From: Anaerolineae bacterium | GTDB lineage: Bacteria > Chloroflexota > Anaerolineae > Anaerolineales > Anaerolineaceae | Direction of reading: 5' to 3' | DNA length: 7,550 nucleotides | Assembly (NCBI GenBank): GCA_016213455.1 | Contig: JACRAG010000215.1 | Coordinates: 1 to 7,550, forward strand | Part shown: in pieces, positions 1 through 6,318 of the stretch | Layout: every line of letters begins with the position of its first letter | Numbering within the stretch: position 1 is the stretch's first letter | The notes under the pieces: generated by a model | Seen by the model: the letters and a program-made list of their open reading frames with translations, nothing else | Database searches by the model: none | What the model was told of the DNA's origin: nothing | Translations under genes and position numbers: made by a program

Positions 1-765
1 AACGAAGGCGCGCTGCAGGGCTATACCCCGCAAATTGCTGAAACCATCGCCTTCATTCGCGATGGCGGCAGCAACCTGCACCCGGTGGAACGCTCTTATC
101 TGGGTAATTTGTTGCCAACCGTTGAAACCGCCATCCATCTACAGTGCGCTTCCGGGCGCGACACGCTCTCCTTGCTTAATGAAGGCGTCAAACGCGTGGT
201 CGGCGTGGACATCTCGGATGTGATGATCGACAACGCCCGCCAGACCTCCACGGCGTTGAATGCGGCAGCCGAATGGGTGCGCTGCGACATCCTGGATACG
301 CCCCACGAACTGGACGGCACCGCCGACCTGGTTTACACCGGTCGCGGCGCGCTGTGCTGGATGCAGGACCTGCAGGGCTGGGCCAGGGTGATCGCCCGGC
401 TGCTGAAACCCGGGGGATATTTCTCCGTCTTCGACGATCATCCCGCCAACTGGCTGTTTGACGCCGAAAAATCCACCGACACCTATGTGTACAGCGGGTT
501 AAATTACTTCGAAACCTGCATTTCCGGCATGGGCTGGCCCTCCACCTACATCGGCGAGCTGGAAATCCCCATCGAAAAGCAAGGGCGCAAGTACGAGCGC
601 CTGTGGACACTGTCACAAATTTTCCAGGCCGTCACCCAGGCCGGGTTGAGCGTCATCCACTTTGGCGAACACCCGGACCCCTATTGGGAGCTATTCCCGC
701 ATCTCCAACCCGAACTGCAAGGTAAAATCCCTCTCACTTTCTCGCTGCTGGCGAGAAAGGTATAA
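1..765 (+). CDS. class I SAM-dependent methyltransferase, 5' end outside window
   Basis: The frame is open from base 1 and ends with TAA at 763-765, giving 254 residues; the true start lies upstream, so the GTG at 85 is only an internal codon. The Rossmann motif I is the variant [14 protein letters not shown] (window residues 46-59), in place of the usual GxGxG. The strand-2 acid follows in VVGVDIS (D70), and [13 protein letters not shown] (134-146) is the post-motif III region. The C-terminus ([14 protein letters not shown], then [10 protein letters not shown]) matches a widespread family of small free-standing methyltransferases that share the HLQC motif. The reaction would be methyl transfer from S-adenosylmethionine, probably in the cytoplasm to a small molecule; the substrate cannot be read from sequence. 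The last codons contain a 9-bp inverted repeat and the stop overlaps a TATAAT hexamer. The class is certain, the substrate unknown. Confidence 0.93.
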   Translation, partial: NEGALQGYTPQIAETIAFIRDGGSNLHPVERSYLGNLLPTVETAIHLQCASGRDTLSLLNEGVKRVVGVDISDVMIDNARQTSTALNAAAEWVRCDILDTPHELDGTADLVYTGRGALCWMQDLQGWARVIARLLKPGGYFSVFDDHPANWLFDAEKSTDTYVYSGLNYFETCISGMGWPSTYIGELEIPIEKQGRKYERLWTLSQIFQAVTQAGLSVIHFGEHPDPYWELFPHLQPELQGKIPLTFSLLARKV

Positions 766-766
766 T
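737..766 (+). promoter_or_regulatory. possible promoter or operator: inverted repeat plus TATAAT before the cyclophilin gene
   Basis: A perfect -10 hexamer TATAAT lies at 761-766, overlapping the methyltransferase stop codon and 21 bases before the cyclophilin ATG. The -35 position, 17 bp upstream, reads TTTCTC, a poor match. That position instead forms the left arm of a perfect 9-bp inverted repeat (737-745 and 751-759, five-base loop). Initiation near 773 would leave a leader of about 15 nt. The repeat could be an operator for an activator or repressor, an RNA hairpin in a methyltransferase-cyclophilin transcript, or chance within coding sequence. It has no U-run, so it is not a classical terminator. 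Confidence 0.35.
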
Positions 767-787
767 CAACCCATAAGGAGAACTAGC

Positions 788-1264
<477 letters not shown>

Positions 1265-1274
1265 GATCACCCTT

Positions 1275-1318
1275 CCGAGAGGTTGTCAGCGCCCGTTTGA
1301 CAACCTCTCGGTTTTTTT
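1275..1318 (+). terminator. rho-independent terminator after the cyclophilin gene
   Basis: A perfect 14-bp stem (1275-1288 with 1298-1311) encloses a 9-nt loop and is followed at once by seven T (1312-1318). It begins 10 nt after the cyclophilin stop. The strength is unusual given that the next gene on the same strand starts only 10 nt after the T-run. Confidence 0.95.
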
Positions 1319-1328
1319 AAGGACTGCC

Positions 1329-1835
1329 ATGAAAACCGACTTCGACGTCCTGTCAAAACTGGGTTCGGTGGCTTTTGCCTTCATTTTCTTTGTGGTCGGC
1401 TTCATATTCCTCTATCTGGCCGGCAGGATCACCGATATCCACTGCGTGCGCGGGGACGGGCGCCAGGGCTGCGTTCTGGATACCACCTGGATGGGCCTGG
1501 TCCCCTTGAACCAGGTTCGCCTGCCCGAGATGGTGAAGGCAGAGGTCGAAGAAAGCTGCGACGAGGACGGCTGCACCTACCGCGTTAATGTGGTCACCGG
1601 ACAGCGCATCTTCCCGCTGGGTGAAGCCTACTCGTCCGGGCGTGCTGGAAAAGAGGAAACAGCCGCCCAAATCAACGCCTTCATCCGGGACGAATCCATA
1701 CCCACACTGGACGCCAGCTCAGGCGGCGGTTGGTGGATCATCGTCCCGCTGGCGTTTATTGGCATGAGCTTCTATATGGGCTTTCGCCCGGCGGTGGCGC
1801 TGGTGCAGGCTGCGCTGGCCCGGCGGGGCGCGTAA
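1329..1835 (+). CDS. conserved-looking membrane protein with two transmembrane helices, function unknown
   Basis: I do not recognise a named family for this 168-residue protein. A hydrophobic helix spans about residues 11-32 and a second about 135-158 (WWIIVPLAFIGMSFYMGF). Between them is a soluble domain of about 100 residues with four cysteines, C39, C48, C77 and C82, the last two in SCDEDGCTYRV, which could form disulfides or bind metal. The pattern of a CxLDxxWxGLxPL-like stretch, then a YRVNVVTG strand, then KEETAAQINAFI resembles small membrane proteins seen widely in cyanobacteria and Chloroflexota, usually left hypothetical. Which side the central domain faces is unclear from flanking charges. 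ATG 1329 is favoured by AAGGA just after the terminator T-run and by the N-terminal helix; the next methionine is residue 55, beyond the helix. No promoter is visible in the 10 nt between terminator and start. Confidence 0.85.
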   Translation: MKTDFDVLSKLGSVAFAFIFFVVGFIFLYLAGRITDIHCVRGDGRQGCVLDTTWMGLVPLNQVRLPEMVKAEVEESCDEDGCTYRVNVVTGQRIFPLGEAYSSGRAGKEETAAQINAFIRDESIPTLDASSGGGWWIIVPLAFIGMSFYMGFRPAVALVQAALARRGA

Positions 1836-1869
1836 AGTTCATCCCGCAGGTTCAAACCATCCTCGAATC

Positions 1870-1899
1870 AAAAAGACGCCCCCGCTTGGGAGGCGTCTT
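1870..1899 (-). terminator. terminator of the valS-protease unit, possibly bidirectional
   Basis: The arms 1873-1880 and 1892-1899 form an 8-bp stem, extended by 3 bp (1881-1883 with 1888-1890) across one bulged A, around a GCTT loop. Read on the minus strand it is followed by a run of five T (1874-1870, two of them in the stem) and starts 14 nt after the protease stop codon. On the plus strand the downstream bases are only moderately T-rich, so it would terminate the membrane-protein gene less well. It lies between convergent genes. Confidence 0.85.
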
Positions 1900-1912
1900 C
1901 TCGATTGTCTCA

Positions 1913-2875
1913 TCAGGCAGCCTGGGCCGCCATCAGCGGCTTGCGCCGCCAGATCAGGTATACCGCCAGCAAGGTGAACGGCAGGCCGGCGACCAGCCCG
2001 GCGACTATCGGTCCAAAGAGCAGGTTGGGCGAACCGGTCATCCACAGTACGCCTATCCCACCCACGCCATTGAGCATGGCATGTCCAATCACCGCAGGCC
2101 AGACCGATCCGCCACGGATGGACAGCCAGGAGAACAGCGTACCGAGGCTGAAAGTGAACACCAGCATCACCAGCATGCCCAGCCAGGGCGCTCCCCAATA
2201 TTCCAGCCCGTAATTATGCCCCTGCAGGGTCAGCGGCCAGTGCCAGGCACCCCAGATCACACCGCTGATCAGCATGGCTTTAGCCGGCCCCAACGGCATC
2301 AGCTTGGGCAGCAGATAAGCCCGCCAGCCGAACTCTTCACCCAGGGTCGCAAAGCTGTTGATAACCGGCGCGATCAACATCACATTCATCAGTTGAATCC
2401 CCAAAACCATCAGCGGGGTGACATTGAGGCCCATGCCGGCTTGCCTGTATTGCTCGACAACCATGCTCATCCCGCCGTCGTAGTAGGCCGGGAAGAACAG
2501 GTAATATAGCGCCGTCCCCACCAGGGTGATCGCCACCGGCAATATCCAGGCCAGCAGCCAGAACTTCCAGCCCTTGCGGAAATTGGGACGCAGCCCGATG
2601 CCCCGGAAACCTTCCTTCGTAATCAGCCGGGTGAAAATGTGCGCCAAACCGGGCGCCCACATATACCCGCCAGCAACCAGCAGCGTGATGATCAGCGAAA
2701 TGGTTTGCGCATTGGGGTCAAACGGTTGGACATTCTTGGATAGGATGTACACCACCGTCCCAATCACAATCGCCAGGCCGTACGCAATACCGCAATAGAT
2801 GCCGACCCGGCGCCAATCCACCCCGGATTGTGCTTCGGGTTCCAAGACGGGTGTTTCCACCGGCAGTGTGTCCAT
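1913..2875 (-). CDS. CPBP family intramembrane metalloprotease (CAAX protease/ABI family)
   Basis: This is a 320-residue polytopic membrane protein. The three family motifs are present in order: EExxxR as E180, E181 and R185 in LGEEFGWRAYLLPKL; the second motif in VIWGAWHWPL with H212; the third in VIGHAMLNG with H265 and N269. These residues form the metal-dependent glutamic-type active site of CPBP proteases (relatives of Rce1/CAAX prenyl proteases), which cleave inside the membrane. Hydrophobic segments lie at about 25-45, 58-78, 105-127, 153-175, 197-215, 230-250 and 285-308; the first 20 residues are soluble and acidic. The substrate cannot be inferred; bacterial members include bacteriocin self-immunity proteins, but nothing here points to a bacteriocin locus. 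It begins 56 nt after valS on the same strand with no visible promoter, so it is likely the second gene of the T-box-controlled unit. The ribosome binding site is weak (AGG abuts the ATG), which makes the start the least secure part. Confidence 0.95.
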   Translation of the reverse strand: MDTLPVETPVLEPEAQSGVDWRRVGIYCGIAYGLAIVIGTVVYILSKNVQPFDPNAQTISLIITLLVAGGYMWAPGLAHIFTRLITKEGFRGIGLRPNFRKGWKFWLLAWILPVAITLVGTALYYLFFPAYYDGGMSMVVEQYRQAGMGLNVTPLMVLGIQLMNVMLIAPVINSFATLGEEFGWRAYLLPKLMPLGPAKAMLISGVIWGAWHWPLTLQGHNYGLEYWGAPWLGMLVMLVFTFSLGTLFSWLSIRGGSVWPAVIGHAMLNGVGGIGVLWMTGSPNLLFGPIVAGLVAGLPFTLLAVYLIWRRKPLMAAQAA

Positions 2876-2892
2876 CCTGTGTTTCCGTTTCC

Positions 2893-2918
2893 GGCCCAGC
2901 CCTGCGGGGGGCTGGGCC
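2893..2918 (-). other. GC-rich hairpin between valS and the protease gene
   Basis: A perfect 10-bp stem of G and C with one A-T pair (2893-2902 with 2909-2918) encloses a 6-nt loop. It lies 13 nt after the valS stop. On the minus strand the following bases are GGAAACGG, without a U-run, so it is a poor intrinsic terminator. It may protect the valS message 3' end, pause polymerase or reduce translation of the protease. What is seen is the stem; its role is inferred. Confidence 0.6.
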
Positions 2919-2931
2919 TGATGTGTTGACT

Positions 2932-5634
2932 CTACAATACTTCCAGCTGGCTCTGCAGCCGGCTGACGGTATCTTTATACAGCGCCAGTTTCTGGCGTTC
3001 CTTGTCCACCACCGCTGCGGGCGCCTTTTCGGCAAATCCGCTGGAAAGCAGCTTCTCCAGGCGCTCGATCTGCGCGCCGGTGTCGGCAATCTCTTTTTGC
3101 AGCCGCGCGCGCTCTTCGTCGGTATCCACCAGTCCGGCCAGGGGCAGGTAGATCTCCACACCCGCCACCACAAACGACACAGCCGGTGAAGGCTTTTCTT
3201 CCAGCGCGTGCTCCATCGTAAACTGGCTGGCATCCACGCCCGCCAGGTGCGCGATGGTGGCTGCCTGGGTCTTCAGAACCGGCAGCCGGTCCCCCGCCGC
3301 CAGGATGGCAGGCACTTTCTTGTTGGGGGCCACTTTCTTTTCAGCGCGCAGGTTGCGGATGCCTCTCACGATCTCCTGCACCAGGGCGAAGTCTGCCACC
3401 TTTTGCTCTTCCCAGCCTTCCACCGGACGCGGCTCGGGGAATTTCGCCACGATCAACGCTTCTTCCCAACCCTGTTTGGGCGAGAAAGCCAGCGAATGGT
3501 TCTGGGCAGCTTCTTTCAGGTAACCCCACAGCTCTTCGGTCACGAAGGGCGTGAATGGATGCAGCATGCGCAGGCTCATATCCAACACGCGCACCAGGGT
3601 ATAAGCCGTCCAGAAAGCGCGGTCGCCGCCCTCGGCGAGCTGAAGTTTGGCAATTTCCACATACCAGTCGGCGAACTCGCCCCAGATAAATTCGTAGATC
3701 TGCCGTCCGGCTTCTCCGTATTGGTAGTTCTCAAAGTTGCGTTCCACGTTGCGGGTCAGATCCTGCAAGCGTGCCCAGATCCAGGAGTCCGCCAGGGTCC
3801 AGACCGGTTCGTGTTCAGGCGCTTGCGGCGCCTGATCCAGCATGGAGAGCACAAAGCGCCCGATGTTCCACAGCTTGTTGGCAAAATTGCGGTTGGACTC
3901 GACCTTTTTGAGGCTCAGGTTGATATCCGCGCCGGGGGTGGAGCCCACCAGCAGGGTGAAGCGCAGCGCATCCGTGCCCATCTCGTTCATCACCACCAAC
4001 GGATCGACCACATTGCCCTTGCTCTTGCTCATCTTCTGACCGTGTTCGTCGCGGATCAGCCCGTGCAGGTACACCGTGTGGAAAGGCACCTCGCCGGTAA
4101 ATTCCAGACCGGACATGATCATGCGGCACACCCAGAAAAACAGGATGTCATAGCCTGTCTCGAGCACCGAGGTCGGGTAGAAATATTCCAGTTCAGGCGT
4201 CTTTTCCGGCCACCCCAGGGTGGAGAAAGGCCACAAACCGGAGGAGAACCAGGTATCCAACACGTCCGGGTCCTGTTCAATGCGCGCGCTGCCGCAGTGC
4301 GTGCAGGCCTTGGGGTCTTCACGCGTCACGGTCATTTCGCCGCAGTCCTGGCAGTACCACACCGGGATACGGTGTCCCCACCACAACTGCCGGCTGATAC
4401 ACCAATCCTGAATGCCTTCCAGCCAGTTGTAATAGGTCTTGGTGAAGCGTTCCGGCACAATCTTGACGCGCCCGTCGCGCACTGCTTCCAGACCGGCTTC
4501 AGCCATGGGTTTGATCGCCACAAACCACTGCGTGGAGATCATCGGCTCCACAAGCTCGCCGCCACGCTGTGAGCGCGGCACCGACATCATGTATGGCTCG
4601 GTCTTCAACACCAGCCCGGCAGCGTCCATATCCGCCCATAGCTTCTTGCGCGCAGCAAAGCGGTCCATCCCGGCATATGCTCCGCCGTTCTGGTTGACAC
4701 AGGCAGCCTGGTCCAGCATAGAAATGACCGGCAGGTTATGGCGCTGCCCGATCACATAGTCGTTGGGGTCGTGACCGGGAGTCACCTTCAAACCGCCGGT
4801 GCCGAAGCTGCGGTCCACATAATCGTCACCGATCACCGGAATTTCCCGCCCCAGCATGGGCACAACCACCTTCTTGCCAATGAAGCGCTGGTAGCGCTCA
4901 TCTTCGGGATGCACAGCCACCGCCGTATCGCCCAAAATGGTCTCCGGACGGGTGGTCGCCACCGGGATGTAGTCTCCGCTGTCATCTGCAAGCATATACT
5001 TGAAGAAGTACAGCGTGCCCTGTTCCTGCGAGTATTCCACTTCCAGGTCTGAGACAGCCGTGCGCAGACCCGGCGACCAGTTGATCAGGCGCGGACCGCG
5101 GTAGATCATGCCCTTTTCGTACAGGTGCACGAACGCTTCGCGCACTGCACGCGAAAGGCCCTCATCCAGGGTGAAGCGCTCGCGATCCCAATCGCAGGAC
5201 GCGCCCAGGCGGCGGATTTGCTGGGTGATGATGCCGCCGTATTTCTCTTTCCACGACCAGGCGCGCCGCACAAACTCCTCGCGGCCCACAGCATCGCGAG
5301 AGAGTCCTTCCTTGGCGAGCATCTTCTCCACCTGCAGTTGGGTGGCGATGCCGGCATGATCCGTGCCCGGCACCCATAGCGTCGGCACACCTTTCATACG
5401 GTTGTAGCGGATCATCAGGTCTTCCATCGAGACGAACATGGCATGCCCCAGGTGAAGTTCACCGGTCACGTTCGGCGGTGGAATGGAGATGACAAACGGC
5501 TTTTTCGTCGGATCGAAGTCCGGTTTGCGCGGGTCGTTGGCGGGTTTAAAATACCCGCTCTGTTCCCACCGCTGGTAGATGCGTTCTTCCACGGTGGAAA
5601 AATCGTACGTTTTCGGAAGCGTGCTTTCTGGCAT
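2932..5634 (-). CDS. valS: valine--tRNA ligase (valyl-tRNA synthetase)
   Basis: This 900-residue class Ia synthetase charges tRNA-Val with valine and hydrolyses misactivated threonine. Visible in order: PPPNVTGELHLGHAM with the HIGH motif as HLGH (61-64); WVPGTDHAGIAT (87-98); the CP1 editing domain with ATTRPETILGDTA (226-238) and GHDPNDY (287-293); WCISRQLWWGHRIPVW (411-426), diagnostic for ValRS; a zinc knuckle with C428, C431, C444 and C447; DTWFSSGLWP (460-469); and KMSKS at 534-538. The anticodon-binding helical domain occupies about 610-770. The last 65 residues or so (from DTDEERARLQKE) form the C-terminal coiled-coil arm typical of ValRS. The length is normal and no motif is broken. 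ATG 5634 is preceded by GGGG at 5641-5644 with 6-nt spacing, a modest ribosome binding site. Expression is under the valine T-box upstream. Confidence 0.99.
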   Translation of the reverse strand: MPESTLPKTYDFSTVEERIYQRWEQSGYFKPANDPRKPDFDPTKKPFVISIPPPNVTGELHLGHAMFVSMEDLMIRYNRMKGVPTLWVPGTDHAGIATQLQVEKMLAKEGLSRDAVGREEFVRRAWSWKEKYGGIITQQIRRLGASCDWDRERFTLDEGLSRAVREAFVHLYEKGMIYRGPRLINWSPGLRTAVSDLEVEYSQEQGTLYFFKYMLADDSGDYIPVATTRPETILGDTAVAVHPEDERYQRFIGKKVVVPMLGREIPVIGDDYVDRSFGTGGLKVTPGHDPNDYVIGQRHNLPVISMLDQAACVNQNGGAYAGMDRFAARKKLWADMDAAGLVLKTEPYMMSVPRSQRGGELVEPMISTQWFVAIKPMAEAGLEAVRDGRVKIVPERFTKTYYNWLEGIQDWCISRQLWWGHRIPVWYCQDCGEMTVTREDPKACTHCGSARIEQDPDVLDTWFSSGLWPFSTLGWPEKTPELEYFYPTSVLETGYDILFFWVCRMIMSGLEFTGEVPFHTVYLHGLIRDEHGQKMSKSKGNVVDPLVVMNEMGTDALRFTLLVGSTPGADINLSLKKVESNRNFANKLWNIGRFVLSMLDQAPQAPEHEPVWTLADSWIWARLQDLTRNVERNFENYQYGEAGRQIYEFIWGEFADWYVEIAKLQLAEGGDRAFWTAYTLVRVLDMSLRMLHPFTPFVTEELWGYLKEAAQNHSLAFSPKQGWEEALIVAKFPEPRPVEGWEEQKVADFALVQEIVRGIRNLRAEKKVAPNKKVPAILAAGDRLPVLKTQAATIAHLAGVDASQFTMEHALEEKPSPAVSFVVAGVEIYLPLAGLVDTDEERARLQKEIADTGAQIERLEKLLSSGFAEKAPAAVVDKERQKLALYKDTVSRLQSQLEVL

Positions 5635-5797
5635 GGTTTACCCCATTTAGTGTTATCGATGGTCTCCAGCCGGGATGGCTGGCAGCCATTAAGAACGAGA
5701 CAATTTTACCGCACTCCTGCAAAAGAACCCTGGCAGGAAGATCACAACCTGGGCGGAAGACATACAATGACAGGCTTCATCGTTCCTCCGGTTAAAT
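5635..5797 (-). other. post-terminator part of the valS leader, structured
   Basis: These 163 nt separate the T-box terminator from the valS start, far more than ribosome binding needs. They contain a 12-codon ORF with a strong ribosome binding site (5780-5742). A 7-bp hairpin (5733-5739 with 5714-5720, 12-nt loop) begins 3 nt after that ORF's stop. Two mutually exclusive small hairpins lie further on: 5666-5671 with 5677-5682, and 5675-5679 with 5685-5689. None has a following U-run. No promoter of reasonable quality was seen here, so the segment appears to be transcribed only by read-through of the T-box. Confidence 0.6.
5742..5780 (-). CDS. possible 12-residue leader peptide upstream of valS
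   Basis: An ATG at 5780 opens a frame encoding MKPVIVCLPPRL, then TGA at 5744-5742. GGAGG (5789-5785) sits 4 nt upstream of the ATG and is a stronger Shine-Dalgarno sequence than that of valS itself. Five of the 12 residues are branched-chain (V, I, V, L, L), and a di-proline, a known ribosome-slowing element, lies near the end. It starts 18 nt after the T-box terminator T-run, so it would be translated only when the T-box reads through. It could be a regulatory leader peptide; it could equally be a chance ORF. Nothing in the sequence proves translation. Confidence 0.25.
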   Translation of the reverse strand: MKPVIVCLPPRL

Positions 5798-5830
5798 AAA
5801 AACGCCTTCCATCCAACGAGGACGAAAGGC
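5798..5830 (-). terminator. intrinsic terminator of the valS T-box
   Basis: On the minus strand the arms 5830-5820 and 5814-5804 form an 11-bp stem with two G-U wobbles and a 5-nt UCGUU loop. One G and five T (5802-5798) follow, then ATTT. The 5' arm shares its CC end with the CCUC (5821-5818) that pairs with GAGG (5851-5848) in the antiterminator, so the two structures exclude each other. Confidence 0.95.
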
Positions 5831-6058
5831 CACCTTCCGCGGTACCACCTCAATTCGCCCGGCATGACCGGAGCGCTCTTCCCCGGACGATCATCCGGGC
5901 TGCGCTGTAACGGGCTTACCCGTGCCGTTCTACTTCCCGGTTGGGTTTCTTCGGCAGTCGCATGCCAAACGACTTCACCTGTCAGGCCCTGTGGAGGTTC
6001 TCACCCGGCCCTCCTTCTCTGCCAGCGCACGATCAGGCTACTACTTTTGGCGACCTTA
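5798..6058 (-). promoter_or_regulatory. T-box riboswitch (valine, specifier GUC) controlling valS
   Basis: This leader RNA senses uncharged tRNA-Val. On the minus strand Stem I starts with GCCAAA (6051-6046) pairing UUUGGC (5969-5964). The 5' specifier-loop strand contains the loop E bases AGUA (6045-6042). GCCUG (6038-6034) pairs CAGGU (5981-5977). The conserved AGAGA (6020-6016) precedes a GGAGG/CCUCC distal stem (6014-6010 with 5997-5993) with GGGUGAGAA in its loop. The opposite specifier strand is GAA, then GUC (5973-5971), a valine codon, then G. Stem II is UGCCG/CGGCA (5956-5952, 5927-5923) with an AGUA/GAA S-turn. An ACGGG/CCCGU hairpin (5923-5910) and Stem III (5906-5902 with 5876-5872, inner 6-bp stem) follow. 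The T-box core AGGUGGUACCGCGG (5850-5837) carries the UGGU bulge complementary to ACCA, matching discriminator A73 of tRNA-Val. Uncharged tRNA-Val stabilises the antiterminator and permits valS transcription. Confidence 0.97.
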
Positions 6059-6065
6059 TAGGCCT

Positions 6066-6094
6066 ATTGTACCCCGCCAGGCCCGGCCCGTCAA
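6066..6094 (-). promoter_or_regulatory. sigma-A/sigma-70 type promoter of the valS unit
   Basis: Read on the minus strand, TTGACG (6094-6089, 5 of 6 matches to the -35 consensus) is separated by exactly 17 bp from TACAAT (6071-6066, 5 of 6 matches to the -10 consensus). The predicted start near 6058-6060 is just upstream of the first T-box Stem I pairings. The 17-bp spacer is very GC-rich, against AT-rich elements. Confidence 0.9.
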
Positions 6095-6318
6095 CGGCAT
6101 TAATCCTTCGAGGACGCCGCTTTCCTTCTTCGGTTGGTGGGCAGAGGTGCGTCTCACAAACTGGATGTGCGCTAACCATTAGAAAGTTGTATTGTTAATT
6201 CAGGTGGGGTAACAAGTCATTTTATCGCTTTTATCGTTTATTCATGCTTTTCTCTCGCATTTCTCCGTCCGCTTCGTCCTTTTTATTTGGGTGATCATAG
6301 AAAGGAACGGGTATTTCA
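6095..6318. other. intergenic region between the divergent valS promoter and the CBS-domain gene
   Basis: This 224-bp stretch holds no ORF worth calling. The left half is of ordinary composition. The right half, from about 6175, is clearly more AT-rich, as expected for the promoter of the plus-strand CBS gene, but I find no pair of hexamers better than weak: TTGTAT (6187-6192) and TAACAA (6210-6215) at 17 bp match the consensus only partly. A 9-bp near-perfect tandem repeat (6220-6228, 6229-6237) lies in it. AAAGGA at 6301-6306 is the likely CBS-gene ribosome binding site, 12 nt before the ATG, which is rather far. Confidence 0.5.

Noticed and set aside
85..765. GTG at 85 as the start of the left methyltransferase
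   Set aside because: The frame is open back to base 1 with plausible protein sequence and no ribosome binding site precedes the GTG. The gene is simply cut by the window edge.
1297..1325. A perfect TTGACA that could be the -35 of a promoter for the gene at 1329
   Set aside because: It is part of the terminator's right arm, and the bases 16-18 bp downstream (AAGGACTG) do not resemble a -10 and overlap the ribosome binding site.
1730..2509. A 259-codon plus-strand open frame
   Set aside because: It overlaps the end of the membrane-protein gene and runs antisense to the CPBP protease, whose three catalytic motifs are intact. Its composition (Gln, His, Pro, Arg rich) is that of a shadow frame.
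3208..4572. A 454-codon open frame on the plus strand
   Set aside because: It lies entirely antisense to valS, which has every expected motif. The translation is rich in His, Arg, Gln and Pro and shows no family pattern; it is a GC-rich antisense shadow.
5804..6064. tRNA gene or other stand-alone structured RNA upstream of valS
   Set aside because: The structure matches a T-box leader with the conserved core, specifier loop and terminator. No cloverleaf with the usual T-arm and anticodon arm is present.
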